DNA of 5,971 nt from an uncultured Clostridia bacterium (lineage in GTDB: Bacteria; Bacillota; Clostridia; Lachnospirales; Lachnospiraceae). This document shows positions 1-5,944 of the stretch, piece by piece. The stretch is from assembly GCA_946405675.1 (NCBI GenBank), contig CAMJIC010000155.1, forward strand, positions 1 through 5,971, written 5' to 3'. Numbering within the stretch: position 1 is the stretch's first letter; every line of letters begins with the position of its first letter. The position numbers and the translations under genes are program-made. The notes beneath the pieces were generated by a model that saw only the letters and a program-made list of their open reading frames with translations, made no database searches and was not told where the DNA came from.

Positions 1-32
1 TTGCGCCAGGAGCGTTCCGGAAGCGTATAGCA

Positions 33-53
33 GGTATGGATCGGATGCATACC
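33..53. repeat. Small inverted repeat upstream of thrC
   Basis: A six-base inverted repeat, GGTATG at 33-38 and CATACC at 48-53, is separated by nine bases. It could form a short hairpin in a transcript about 50 bases before the thrC start. No run of T follows, so it is not a standard intrinsic terminator, and no leader peptide rich in Thr or Ile codons is evident that would suggest classical attenuation. It may also be chance or the tail of an upstream gene: one frame is open from base 3 to the TAA at 99-101, with no recognisable protein similarity. Confidence 0.25.
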
Positions 54-90
54 GGCGGGTCGGCTTGCGCTGCTTATACATGCAGGCAGA

Positions 91-96
91 AGGGAG
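91..96 (+). promoter_or_regulatory. Ribosome binding site of thrC
   Basis: AGGGAG lies six bases before the ATG at 103. This near-ideal Shine-Dalgarno element and spacing supports that start over alternatives. No convincing sigma-70 promoter pair is visible in the 90 bases before it; TATACA at 75-80 has no matching -35 element at the right distance. Transcription therefore probably starts outside the window. Confidence 0.75.
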
Positions 97-102
97 ATTA
101 AG

Positions 103-1620
103 ATGGAAAAGGATCAGATCATTTACCAGAGTACCAGGAGCGGGCATCTTACGGCGACTGCCTCTGAGGCAATTCTGCAGGGGATCGCTCCGGACGGCGG
201 ACTGTATGTGCCGGATCATTTTCCGGAGTACACGGATTCCTTCGAGCATCTTGCAAACCAGTCCTATCAGCAGGTCGCGCTGAAAATCATGAGCATGCTG
301 CTGACGGATTTCACGGAGGAGGAGCTGAAGCACTGCATCAGCTGCGCGTATGACAGCAAGTTTGACATCCCCCAGATCACGCGCCTGAAGGAAGCGGGCG
401 GCGCGTGGTACCTGGAGCTGTTTCACGGCGCCACCATCGCATTCAAGGATATGGCGCTCTCCATCCTTCCGCACCTGATGACGACCGCGGCGAAGAAAAA
501 CGGCGTGACCGATGAGATCGTGATCCTGACCGCGACCTCCGGAGATACCGGAAAGGCCGCGATGGCAGGCTTTGCCGATGTGCCCGGAACCAGGATCATC
601 GTCTTCTATCCCAAGGGCGGCGTGAGCACGATCCAGGAGAAGCAGATGGTGACGCAGCCCGGGGAAAATGTACATGTGGTCGGCATCCGTGGGAATTTTG
701 ACGATGCGCAGACCGCGGTCAAGAAGATTTTCGCTGACAAAGCGATCCAGGAGCGGATGGAGAAAAGCGGCAAGCGCTTCTCCAGCGCCAACTCCATCAA
801 CATCGGAAGGCTGGTGCCGCAGATCGTTTACTACTTTTATGCCTATGGGCAGCTGGTGAAGGAAGGGAAGATCCCGGCAGGCTTCCGGATCAACATCTGC
901 GTCCCCACCGGAAATTTCGGCAATCTCCTGGCCGCGTTCTACGCGAAGATGATGGGGCTGCCGGTGGAGAACCTGATCTGCGCGTCCAATGAAAACCGTG
1001 TCCTGACGGACTTCTTCCATACCGGCGAATATAACCGCAACAGGGAATTTAAGCTGACCAGCTCCCCGTCCATGGACATCCTGGTCTCCAGCAACCTGGA
1101 ACGGCTCATTTATGAATCGGCCGACTTGCATACCCAGATGACGAGCACATTCATGGATCAGCTCTCCAAAGAAGGCTCCTATCAGATCAGTGAGGAGATG
1201 CGCGCGGACATGAAGGAGTACGGCTTCTACGCCTACTATGCGACGGAGAAGCAGACTGCGGAGGAGATCCGCAGGGTCTGGCAGGAGTCCGGATATGTGA
1301 TCGACCCGCATACGGCTGTGGCCTCAAGCGTGTACCACAGGTACCGCAATGAGATCGAGGATCAGGAGAAGACCCTGGTCGTGTCCACGGCAAGCCCCTA
1401 CAAGTTCGTCAGGAGCGTCGTCACGGCAATCCGCCCGGAGCTTGCCCAGAAAGGGGAAGCGCAGCTGAGCGACGATCAGCTGATCGACATGCTGCATGAG
1501 ATCTCAGGGGTTGGGATACCGAAGGCCATCCTGGAAGTACAGCACGCGCTGATTCGGCATGACACTGTTGTGGATGTCCCTGATATGGAGGGCGAGGTCG
1601 CCAAGTGGCTCGGACTGTGA
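103..1620 (+). CDS. thrC: Threonine synthase (PLP-dependent)
   Basis: This cytoplasmic enzyme performs the last step of threonine biosynthesis, converting O-phospho-L-homoserine and water to L-threonine and phosphate with pyridoxal phosphate. The 505-residue product fits the longer ThrC subgroup (yeast-like, around 500 residues) rather than the short one. An N-terminal segment resembling the family's 'Y.STRG' start is present (YQSTRSG, residues 7-13). The PLP-binding lysine is K115 in HGATIAFKDMAL. The glycine-rich SGDTG at 146-150 and PTGNFGN at 268-274 are the expected substrate and cofactor-phosphate binding loops. A late HTAVASSVY segment is also typical of the family. The frame is intact and the start is supported by AGGGAG six bases upstream. 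Neighbouring threonine genes (homoserine dehydrogenase, homoserine kinase) are not in the window. The following gene starts 73 bases downstream on the same strand. Identification is firm; physiological regulation cannot be read from the sequence. Confidence 0.97.
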   Translation: MEKDQIIYQSTRSGHLTATASEAILQGIAPDGGLYVPDHFPEYTDSFEHLANQSYQQVALKIMSMLLTDFTEEELKHCISCAYDSKFDIPQITRLKEAGGAWYLELFHGATIAFKDMALSILPHLMTTAAKKNGVTDEIVILTATSGDTGKAAMAGFADVPGTRIIVFYPKGGVSTIQEKQMVTQPGENVHVVGIRGNFDDAQTAVKKIFADKAIQERMEKSGKRFSSANSINIGRLVPQIVYYFYAYGQLVKEGKIPAGFRINICVPTGNFGNLLAAFYAKMMGLPVENLICASNENRVLTDFFHTGEYNRNREFKLTSSPSMDILVSSNLERLIYESADLHTQMTSTFMDQLSKEGSYQISEEMRADMKEYGFYAYYATEKQTAEEIRRVWQESGYVIDPHTAVASSVYHRYRNEIEDQEKTLVVSTASPYKFVRSVVTAIRPELAQKGEAQLSDDQLIDMLHEISGVGIPKAILEVQHALIRHDTVVDVPDMEGEVAKWLGL

Positions 1621-1681
1621 GATCAGGATCTTTCACGGATTAATATTTAAGACAAGCTCCACGGCTATGCCGGGCGGAAAT

Positions 1682-1686
1682 GGGAG
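1682..1686 (+). promoter_or_regulatory. Ribosome binding site that fixes the start of the three-helix protein
   Basis: GGGAG sits seven bases before the ATG at 1694. The frame is open much further upstream, to 1559 inside thrC, with ATG codons at 1559 and 1667, but neither has a comparable Shine-Dalgarno sequence. The peptide before residue 1 of the proposed start is hydrophilic and unlike the rest. The site therefore decides for 1694. Confidence 0.7.
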
Positions 1687-1693
1687 ACACGCA

Positions 1694-2044
1694 ATGGATA
1701 CAAATCAGATGTTCGGCATCATGGACTTTATCATGGTCGGTGCCGGAGGATACCTGCTTTATGCCTGGTATCTGCTGAAGTTCAAAAACCAGATCAAGGA
1801 AGGCGTTCTGATACAGTCCGGTTCCGCGAAGCGCTGCAAGGACATGGAGGGATACAAGAAGTACATCGCTCCGAAGCTTCTTCTCTTTGCGATGTGCGCC
1901 ATTGCCTCCGGCGCGCTGGGCCTGTACTCCGATTATGTAAAGCCGGTCAACAATTACTTATACCTTGGTCTGACAGCTATATTTTTCGTGGTGCTGATCC
2001 TGTTTGTCAGGTACATCAAAAAAGCGCAGGAGATGTTCTTCTGA
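1694..2044 (+). CDS. Small three-helix membrane protein, function unknown
   Basis: I do not recognise this 116-residue protein. Three hydrophobic stretches stand out, at about residues 9-28, 60-78 and 88-106. The segment between the first and second (29-57) holds many lysines and arginines (K29, K31, K35, K46, R47, K49, K55, K56), and the C-terminus is RYIKKAQEMFF. By the positive-inside rule this predicts an outside N-terminus, a cytoplasmic basic loop, a short external loop near residues 79-87 and a cytoplasmic C-terminus. No catalytic motif, metal site or lipobox is seen; single cysteines at 48 and 68 are not arranged as a pair for any obvious redox role. It lies 73 bases after thrC and 60 bases before the sortase gene on the same strand. 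Co-transcription is plausible and a membrane partnership with the sortase is possible, but only by proximity. A longer product starting at 1559 or 1667 is less likely for lack of a ribosome binding site. Confidence 0.8.
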   Translation: MDTNQMFGIMDFIMVGAGGYLLYAWYLLKFKNQIKEGVLIQSGSAKRCKDMEGYKKYIAPKLLLFAMCAIASGALGLYSDYVKPVNNYLYLGLTAIFFVVLILFVRYIKKAQEMFF

Positions 2045-2073
2045 AGCCTGCATTTCAGGTTCCACCCCGCCCG

Positions 2074-2101
2074 GAGGACGATGTTACAGAGGACGATGTA
2101 A
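2074..2101 (+). promoter_or_regulatory. Duplicated SD-like motif and mini-ORF before the sortase gene
   Basis: The 11-base motif GAGGACGATGT occurs at 2074-2084 and again at 2089-2099. The first copy contains GGAGG (2073-2077) followed by an ATG at 2081 that opens a six-codon frame (MLQRTM) ending with TAA at 2099-2101, three bases before the sortase ATG at 2105. The second copy supplies AGAGGA (2088-2093), the likely ribosome binding site of the sortase gene at a rather long spacing of 11 bases. The arrangement could allow translational coupling, but the GGAGG-to-ATG spacing of three bases is short, so the mini-ORF may not be translated. Confidence 0.3.
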
Positions 2102-2104
2102 TTT

Positions 2105-3067
2105 ATGAAATCTTTCCATAAGCGAATAGCTCTTGTCCTTCTTGCCTTCAGTGCCGCGTCCTGCCTTGGGAGCATGGCGTGGGCAGGGCCTGTTTATTTC
2201 GTTGAGGTGGGGCCGGAGCGTGTGCTTTCGGCGCAGACGTTAGGCATGAACTCCAATGAACGCCTGAGATGGTACCTGGAAGAGACAGGAAAGGAGGCTG
2301 ATCCGGCGATTGTGCAGCTGCAGAGGGATTACAGCGAGGAGATCGTTGCGATCCTGAATGTCGGCGGTGCGATTGAGGAATATGTCACCCAGACCACCGA
2401 CAACGACTTTTACCTGAACCACAACGCCTTCGGCGCGGAGGATGTCAACGGATCCGCCTTTTTCGATTCGAGATGCAGGTTCTTCCCGGCCGATGATCAG
2501 GTCATCATCCATGGACACAACATGAAGGGCGGGGCGGTATTCGGGCGGCTGAACAATTACCGGGACATCAGCTATCTCCAGACCCATCCGCTGATCACGC
2601 TCCAGACGCTTTCCGGGATAGAGTATTACGTTCCCTACGCGGTCACGGACGTGAACGTTGACATGAGCGCGGAGAACTATTTTCTCGAGATCGTGTGGAA
2701 TTTCGAACCGGCTTCCTTTGAGCACTATACCGGATACCTGAAGGAAAAGTCATATTATGAGATCCCGGTGGACACAGCCTTTGGGGACAGGCTTCTCACG
2801 CTGTCTACCTGCAGCTATGTTTACAGCGACTCACGCCTTCTGATCTGCGCAAGGAAGCTCAGGAGCCAAGAAACCCCGGAACAGATGGCAGGCCTCGTTG
2901 CCCAAAGCAGCGTATCCGGCGTTAAACCGGACACCATTGCCCCCTACACCGGAGGAGGAGACTACGAGAGCCTGAGCGGACGGGATCTGGCGGACCTGCG
3001 CTACGAGACAGAGGCGGACATCGGCTATGTGAAAGAGGCAGTCCCGGACGACCTGATCGTGGAGTGA
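2105..3067 (+). CDS. Class B sortase (cysteine transpeptidase)
   Basis: Sortases are extracytoplasmic, membrane-associated transpeptidases that cut a C-terminal sorting signal in exported proteins and join them to the cell wall or to pilin subunits. The 320-residue product has an N-terminal export signal: basic residues K2, K6 and R7, a hydrophobic core at about 8-23, and AWA followed by G28, which resembles a signal peptidase I site. The class B core follows: FYLNHNAFG near residues 102-110, the catalytic histidine H138 in IIHGHNM, the catalytic cysteine C236 in TLSTCSY, and R244 in SRLLICAR eight residues later. About 65 residues after the core form an acidic, probably disordered tail ending DDLIVE, which is unusual for a compact SrtB. 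The start at 2105 is bounded by an in-frame TAA at 2099-2101. No LPXTG- or NPQTN-like substrate gene is in the window, so the substrate is unknown. I leave the symbol blank because srtB proper implies haem-acquisition context that is not seen. Confidence 0.92.
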   Translation: MKSFHKRIALVLLAFSAASCLGSMAWAGPVYFVEVGPERVLSAQTLGMNSNERLRWYLEETGKEADPAIVQLQRDYSEEIVAILNVGGAIEEYVTQTTDNDFYLNHNAFGAEDVNGSAFFDSRCRFFPADDQVIIHGHNMKGGAVFGRLNNYRDISYLQTHPLITLQTLSGIEYYVPYAVTDVNVDMSAENYFLEIVWNFEPASFEHYTGYLKEKSYYEIPVDTAFGDRLLTLSTCSYVYSDSRLLICARKLRSQETPEQMAGLVAQSSVSGVKPDTIAPYTGGGDYESLSGRDLADLRYETEADIGYVKEAVPDDLIVE

Positions 3068-3127
3068 TCAGTGACCCCGTGATTGGGAAAGATATACCTT
3101 AATAAGCACGTAATGCAGCCACGCACA

Positions 3128-3147
3128 TCCGGCCGGGAAGGCCTGGA
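3128..3147. repeat. Imperfect GC hairpin between sortase and helicase genes
   Basis: TCCGGCC (3128-3134) can pair with GGCC plus GGA (3140-3147, one bulged T) around a GGGAA loop. It lies 60 bases after the sortase stop. No U-tract follows, so it is not a canonical intrinsic terminator, though it could slow or protect the transcript. Its CCGGCCGGG core (3129-3137) recurs in both palindromic repeats after the helicase gene. Confidence 0.3.
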
Positions 3148-3159
3148 TCTGCGCGGCTG

Positions 3160-3240
3160 TACCAGATTTTAGCAAAAGCAAGTAACAGGTTTTGGCAGAA
3201 GCAAAGGCAAATACCAGATTTTAACAAAAGCAAAGGCAAA
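3160..3240 (+). repeat. Imperfect 29-base tandem repeat before the helicase start
   Basis: Three units lie head to tail: 3160-3182 (23 bases, shortened), 3183-3211 and 3212-3240 (29 bases each); a fourth begins as TACC at 3241. Units two and three match at 24 of 29 positions by eye; unit one matches the first 23 bases of unit three at 21. Each full unit is a T-run followed by an A/G-rich half ending AAAGCAAAGGCAAA. The period is not a multiple of three and no start codon lies in the helicase frame between the TAG at 3170 and the ATG at 3248, so it is non-coding. There are no spacers, so it is not a CRISPR array. AAAGG in the last unit (3232-3236), 11 bases before the ATG, is the only Shine-Dalgarno candidate for the helicase gene. 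Confidence 0.85.
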
Positions 3241-3247
3241 TACCGAT

Positions 3248-5872
3248 ATGCGAGAACAAATCCCGGAATTGACCCGGAAAGACATGAAAGACCTGATCCC
3301 ACGGCGCCTCCTGGCCGAGCTGGACGAGGAGGCGGTCAGGCTGAAGGAAGAGCTCCTGGAGAGGATCAACTACGCAAAGGAGATCCGGCTGGCCTATGAG
3401 AATACCGGATGCAGCCTTTCACGCCTTAGCTCCGATGATGAGGCAAGGCGTGTATTTGAATACCAGCTCCAGCAGGAAGAATTGATGAACGGCGTGTGCG
3501 GCATGCGGATCCACTCCGGGAAGGAGAATGAGAATGTCCTGTTCATTCTGCGCCGCAGGGTATCCAGGGAACTGGTCGAGGCGCATGAGAGAGATCTCAT
3601 CCGCCGGGTGCGGAACCGGTACTTCCTGGAGAGCGGTTCCGATCCGGCCCGGAAGGAGCGTTCCCCCCGTGATGGACGCCGCGGCAAGGGGCGCGACTAT
3701 GGGGACAATGGATTCTTCTGGCCGGAGGAATTCATGATCGCCGGCATGCTCACCACGCGCAAGGATCTGGGCCGCATGATGATCATCGGCTACATCGCCT
3801 CTGAGATCGGCAAGGATACAAAGCTCCTGCGCGCCTGCGCCGCCAGGTTCGGGCTTCTTCCCGCCCTTGAGATGCTGGAGCTGTTTGATTCCATCGGCTT
3901 TTCCACGCCCGCGCATATCCCGGACCTCTTCCCGGCAGCCCGTGCGATCCGGAGGCATTTCATCATCCACGTCGGCGGGACCAACACCGGCAAGACCCAT
4001 GATTCCATGGAAATGATGGCGCATGCTCCCTCAGGCGTGTATCTGAGCCCTCTGCGCATGCTCGCCTATGAGGGCAGGGAGGTCGTCCGCAGCTATGGGG
4101 TGAAATGCTCTTTTGCCACAGGGGAGGAGAAGGAGCTGGAGCAGGGCGCGAAGCATATTTCCGAGACCATCGGCATGCTGGATTACAATCACCCCTACGA
4201 CTGCGCGGTGATCGACGAATGCCAGCTCATTTCCGGGGAAGACGGATCCCTCTATACCAACGCGATCCTGGGGGTGAACGCGCCGACGGTGTGTGTGTGC
4301 TGTGCCTGGAGCGGACTCGATATTACCAAACGCCTCATCGAGCTGTGCGGGGATACCTGGGAGGTCATCGAGCACCAGCGCACCAGCGAGCTTCGGTTTG
4401 AAGAGGAGCCCTTCGAAGGACCGAGGAAGAATGACGCATACATCGTCTTCTCACGGCTCGGCGCCCACCAGATGGCGGAATGGCTGGAGGAACACGGCAT
4501 GACGCCATCCATCGTTTACGGGAAGCTTCCCTATGAGGTCAAGATGGAAGAGGCGCGCAAGTTCGAAGACGGCCAGACAGACTGCCTGGTCGCAACCGAC
4601 GCCATCGCCATCGGCCAGAACTACAACATCGAACGGATCATTTTCCGTGACATCACCAAGTTCATCAACCGCAAGGAGATCCGCCTGGATTCCCAGACCG
4701 TCAAGCAGGTCGCAGGAAGGGCAGGCCGCTATGGAAGGTTCCCTGTGGGTTACGTCAACACATGGAGAGCCCAGGACAGGGAAGAAATACGGCTCAAGCT
4801 CCAGGAAGAGGATGTCCCGTCCAGGACAGCGCCGCTGGAGCTTCCGGCATTTCTGGTGGAAAAGGAACTGCCGCTGAGCCTCATATACCGCGCCTGGACA
4901 AGCTCTGAGGCAGGAGAACCCTTTGTCAAGGCGGATACGACGACAGAGCTGTTTATCTGCCGTCTGATCGAGTCGGAATATCCCTCGATCAGCAAACAGA
5001 CGGAATATAACCTCGCATCCCTCCCGCTGGACCTGAGAGACCGCGCCCAGCTGGATCTACTGCGCAGGCTGTTTGCCGCCATGCTGGTTCCCACATCGGA
5101 CGAGGAATGGAAAGCGATCCTTCCCGATCCCGGAGCGATCCGGCAGATGGTAAGATGGAGGCCTCATCTTCGGGACTGTGAAAAATTGTGCCGCGACCTC
5201 GACCTTGCATCGAGCTTCTTCTACAAGATCCGCAGGGACGACCTGGCGGAATACGTCATCCATCTGAAGCCGCCCGTGACGAAGCGTATCGCCGAGATGA
5301 TGTCAGAAGAGATCCCGGACCATGCCCCCGGCGAAAAGCCGCCGGCAGCAGCCCTGGCCGAAAGAGAGCAGTTCCAGGAATCCGGCGAAAAACAACCCTT
5401 GCCCGTATCCGGCGAAAAAGAGCCATCCCAGGCTTACGGCGAAAAGCAGCCTGCACCGGTCTCAGGGAAAATGGAATCCTCCCAGCCGGTTCCCGAGGAG
5501 GATACCTCCAAATGGCCGACCGCATACATCTACCTCAGCACCACCGGCCAGACCGAACGCAACACCGCCCGCTTCCCCGCAGGAGACTGGCAGAAGCTCC
5601 CATCCCGGAAACTGGAACAATCCTTCGGCAACGAAGCATCCTACATCGACTACTTCTGCTACAAGAAAAAAGACAGGACACCGGACTACTGCCGCAGCGA
5701 CCCCTACTTCCGATACACCGTCAGGCTCGACCCTCGGTTCATCGTATCCGACAAAGGATACTTTTACCTGGCGGAGCGCTTCCTCATCGTTCGCTCCGAT
5801 TACAAAGAAGCCACCGCCCCGGCACGGACGAAGCACAGCGGCAGCAGGAGGCGGAGCAGAAGACGGAGGTGA
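3248..5872 (+). CDS. SUV3-type DExH-like RNA helicase with repeat linker and basic tail
   Basis: This is an 874-residue superfamily 2 helicase of the SUV3 family. The family is known as the ATP-dependent RNA unwinding partner of 3'-5' exoribonucleases in the mitochondrial degradosome; a cytoplasmic RNA-decay or remodelling role here is inferred. Residues 1-235 are an N-terminal extension with a charged, possibly coiled-coil start and a basic linker at about 132-153. Helicase motifs follow: Walker A GGTNTGKT (243-250, K249), PLRMLAYE (268-275), SFATGEE (288-294), Walker B DECQ (323-326, where DEIQ is common), ATDAIAIGQN (449-458) and motif VI QVAGRAGRYG (487-496). Residues around 535-690 resemble the SUV3 C-terminal helical region. 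A linker of six nine-residue repeats (694-747) leads to an unrecognised domain (about 756-852) and an Arg-rich tail (866-874). The frame is intact and ATG 3248 is the first possible start after an in-frame TAG at 3170. A ribosome binding site is present but weak. The nearest upstream gene is 180 bases away, so an independent promoter is possible. Confidence 0.93.
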   Translation: MREQIPELTRKDMKDLIPRRLLAELDEEAVRLKEELLERINYAKEIRLAYENTGCSLSRLSSDDEARRVFEYQLQQEELMNGVCGMRIHSGKENENVLFILRRRVSRELVEAHERDLIRRVRNRYFLESGSDPARKERSPRDGRRGKGRDYGDNGFFWPEEFMIAGMLTTRKDLGRMMIIGYIASEIGKDTKLLRACAARFGLLPALEMLELFDSIGFSTPAHIPDLFPAARAIRRHFIIHVGGTNTGKTHDSMEMMAHAPSGVYLSPLRMLAYEGREVVRSYGVKCSFATGEEKELEQGAKHISETIGMLDYNHPYDCAVIDECQLISGEDGSLYTNAILGVNAPTVCVCCAWSGLDITKRLIELCGDTWEVIEHQRTSELRFEEEPFEGPRKNDAYIVFSRLGAHQMAEWLEEHGMTPSIVYGKLPYEVKMEEARKFEDGQTDCLVATDAIAIGQNYNIERIIFRDITKFINRKEIRLDSQTVKQVAGRAGRYGRFPVGYVNTWRAQDREEIRLKLQEEDVPSRTAPLELPAFLVEKELPLSLIYRAWTSSEAGEPFVKADTTTELFICRLIESEYPSISKQTEYNLASLPLDLRDRAQLDLLRRLFAAMLVPTSDEEWKAILPDPGAIRQMVRWRPHLRDCEKLCRDLDLASSFFYKIRRDDLAEYVIHLKPPVTKRIAEMMSEEIPDHAPGEKPPAAALAEREQFQESGEKQPLPVSGEKEPSQAYGEKQPAPVSGKMESSQPVPEEDTSKWPTAYIYLSTTGQTERNTARFPAGDWQKLPSRKLEQSFGNEASYIDYFCYKKKDRTPDYCRSDPYFRYTVRLDPRFIVSDKGYFYLAERFLIVRSDYKEATAPARTKHSGSRRRSRRRR
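5327..5488 (+). repeat. In-frame 27-base repeat encoding a nine-residue linker motif
   Basis: Six consecutive 27-base units encode PGEKPPAAA, LAEREQFQE, SGEKQPLPV, SGEKEPSQA, YGEKQPAPV and SGKMESSQP (helicase residues 694-747). Odd units share GEKxPxxx ending in small or hydrophobic residues and even units end in Q-containing triplets, so the real period may be 18 residues (54 bases) repeated three times. The composition (Pro, Glu, Lys, Gly, Ser, Gln) predicts a disordered, extended spacer between the helicase core and the C-terminal domain. Confidence 0.85.
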
Positions 5873-5877
5873 CCGCA

Positions 5878-5904
5878 CTGTTCACTGGCCGGCCGGGTGA
5901 TGAA
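5878..5904. repeat. Palindromic repeat, copy 1
   Basis: This 27-base element begins six bases after the helicase stop codon and matches copy 2 (5945-5971) at 23 of 27 positions. It contains the palindromic core CCGGCCGG (5889-5896). The outer arms pair imperfectly (TTCA with TGAA, then one mismatch and G-T pairs), so its hairpin is weaker than that of copy 2. No T-run follows. It may be a member of a dispersed palindromic repeat family. Confidence 0.7.
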
Positions 5905-5906
5905 TG

Positions 5907-5922
5907 GTAACAGCTGGGTTAC
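5907..5922. repeat. Short inverted repeat between the two palindromes
   Basis: GTAAC (5907-5911) and GTTAC (5918-5922) are inverted copies around a six-base loop AGCTGG. With a five-base stem and no T-run it is too weak to call a terminator. It adds to the dense dyad symmetry in the 99 bases after the helicase gene. Confidence 0.3.
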
Positions 5923-5944
5923 AAGTCACACTCTGGCCAGGTTG

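Noticed and set aside
3..101. C-terminal end of an upstream gene in frame 3
   Set aside because: The frame is open to a TAA at 99-101 but the 32-residue peptide has no recognisable similarity, and another frame stops at 28-30, so no partial gene can be supported.
65..283. 72-codon forward frame over the thrC start
   Set aside because: It overlaps thrC in another frame, is Arg-rich and lacks family features; thrC has the clear ribosome binding site.
2041..2059. Terminator after the three-helix protein (CTGAA/TTCAG or CCTG/CAGG stems)
   Set aside because: The stems are four to five bases, mutually exclusive and not followed by a T-run.
2150..2170. Lipobox around C20 of the sortase
   Set aside because: The residue three before the cysteine is Ala and the context AASC is followed by more hydrophobic residues and a better AWA signal peptidase I site, so a lipoprotein is unlikely.
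2240..2725. 161-codon reverse-strand open frame opposite the sortase
   Set aside because: It lies fully antisense to the sortase catalytic core and has no recognisable motif.
3071..3098. Promoter candidate GTGACC, 16 bases, TATACC upstream of the helicase gene
   Set aside because: Each hexamer matches consensus at only four of six positions, too little to call a promoter from sequence alone.
3160..3240. CRISPR-like array
   Set aside because: The units are contiguous, diverged and without spacers, so this is an ordinary tandem repeat.
3419..4024. 201-codon reverse-strand open frame
   Set aside because: It is antisense to the conserved helicase, has no ribosome binding site I could see, and its protein looks like a mirror of GC-rich codon bias.
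5188..5910. Long alternative-frame reading frames (240 and 192 codons forward, 138 reverse) over the helicase 3' end
   Set aside because: They overlap the well-supported helicase frame, are rich in Arg/Pro/Ser as expected of shifted GC-rich repeats, and show no recognisable domain.
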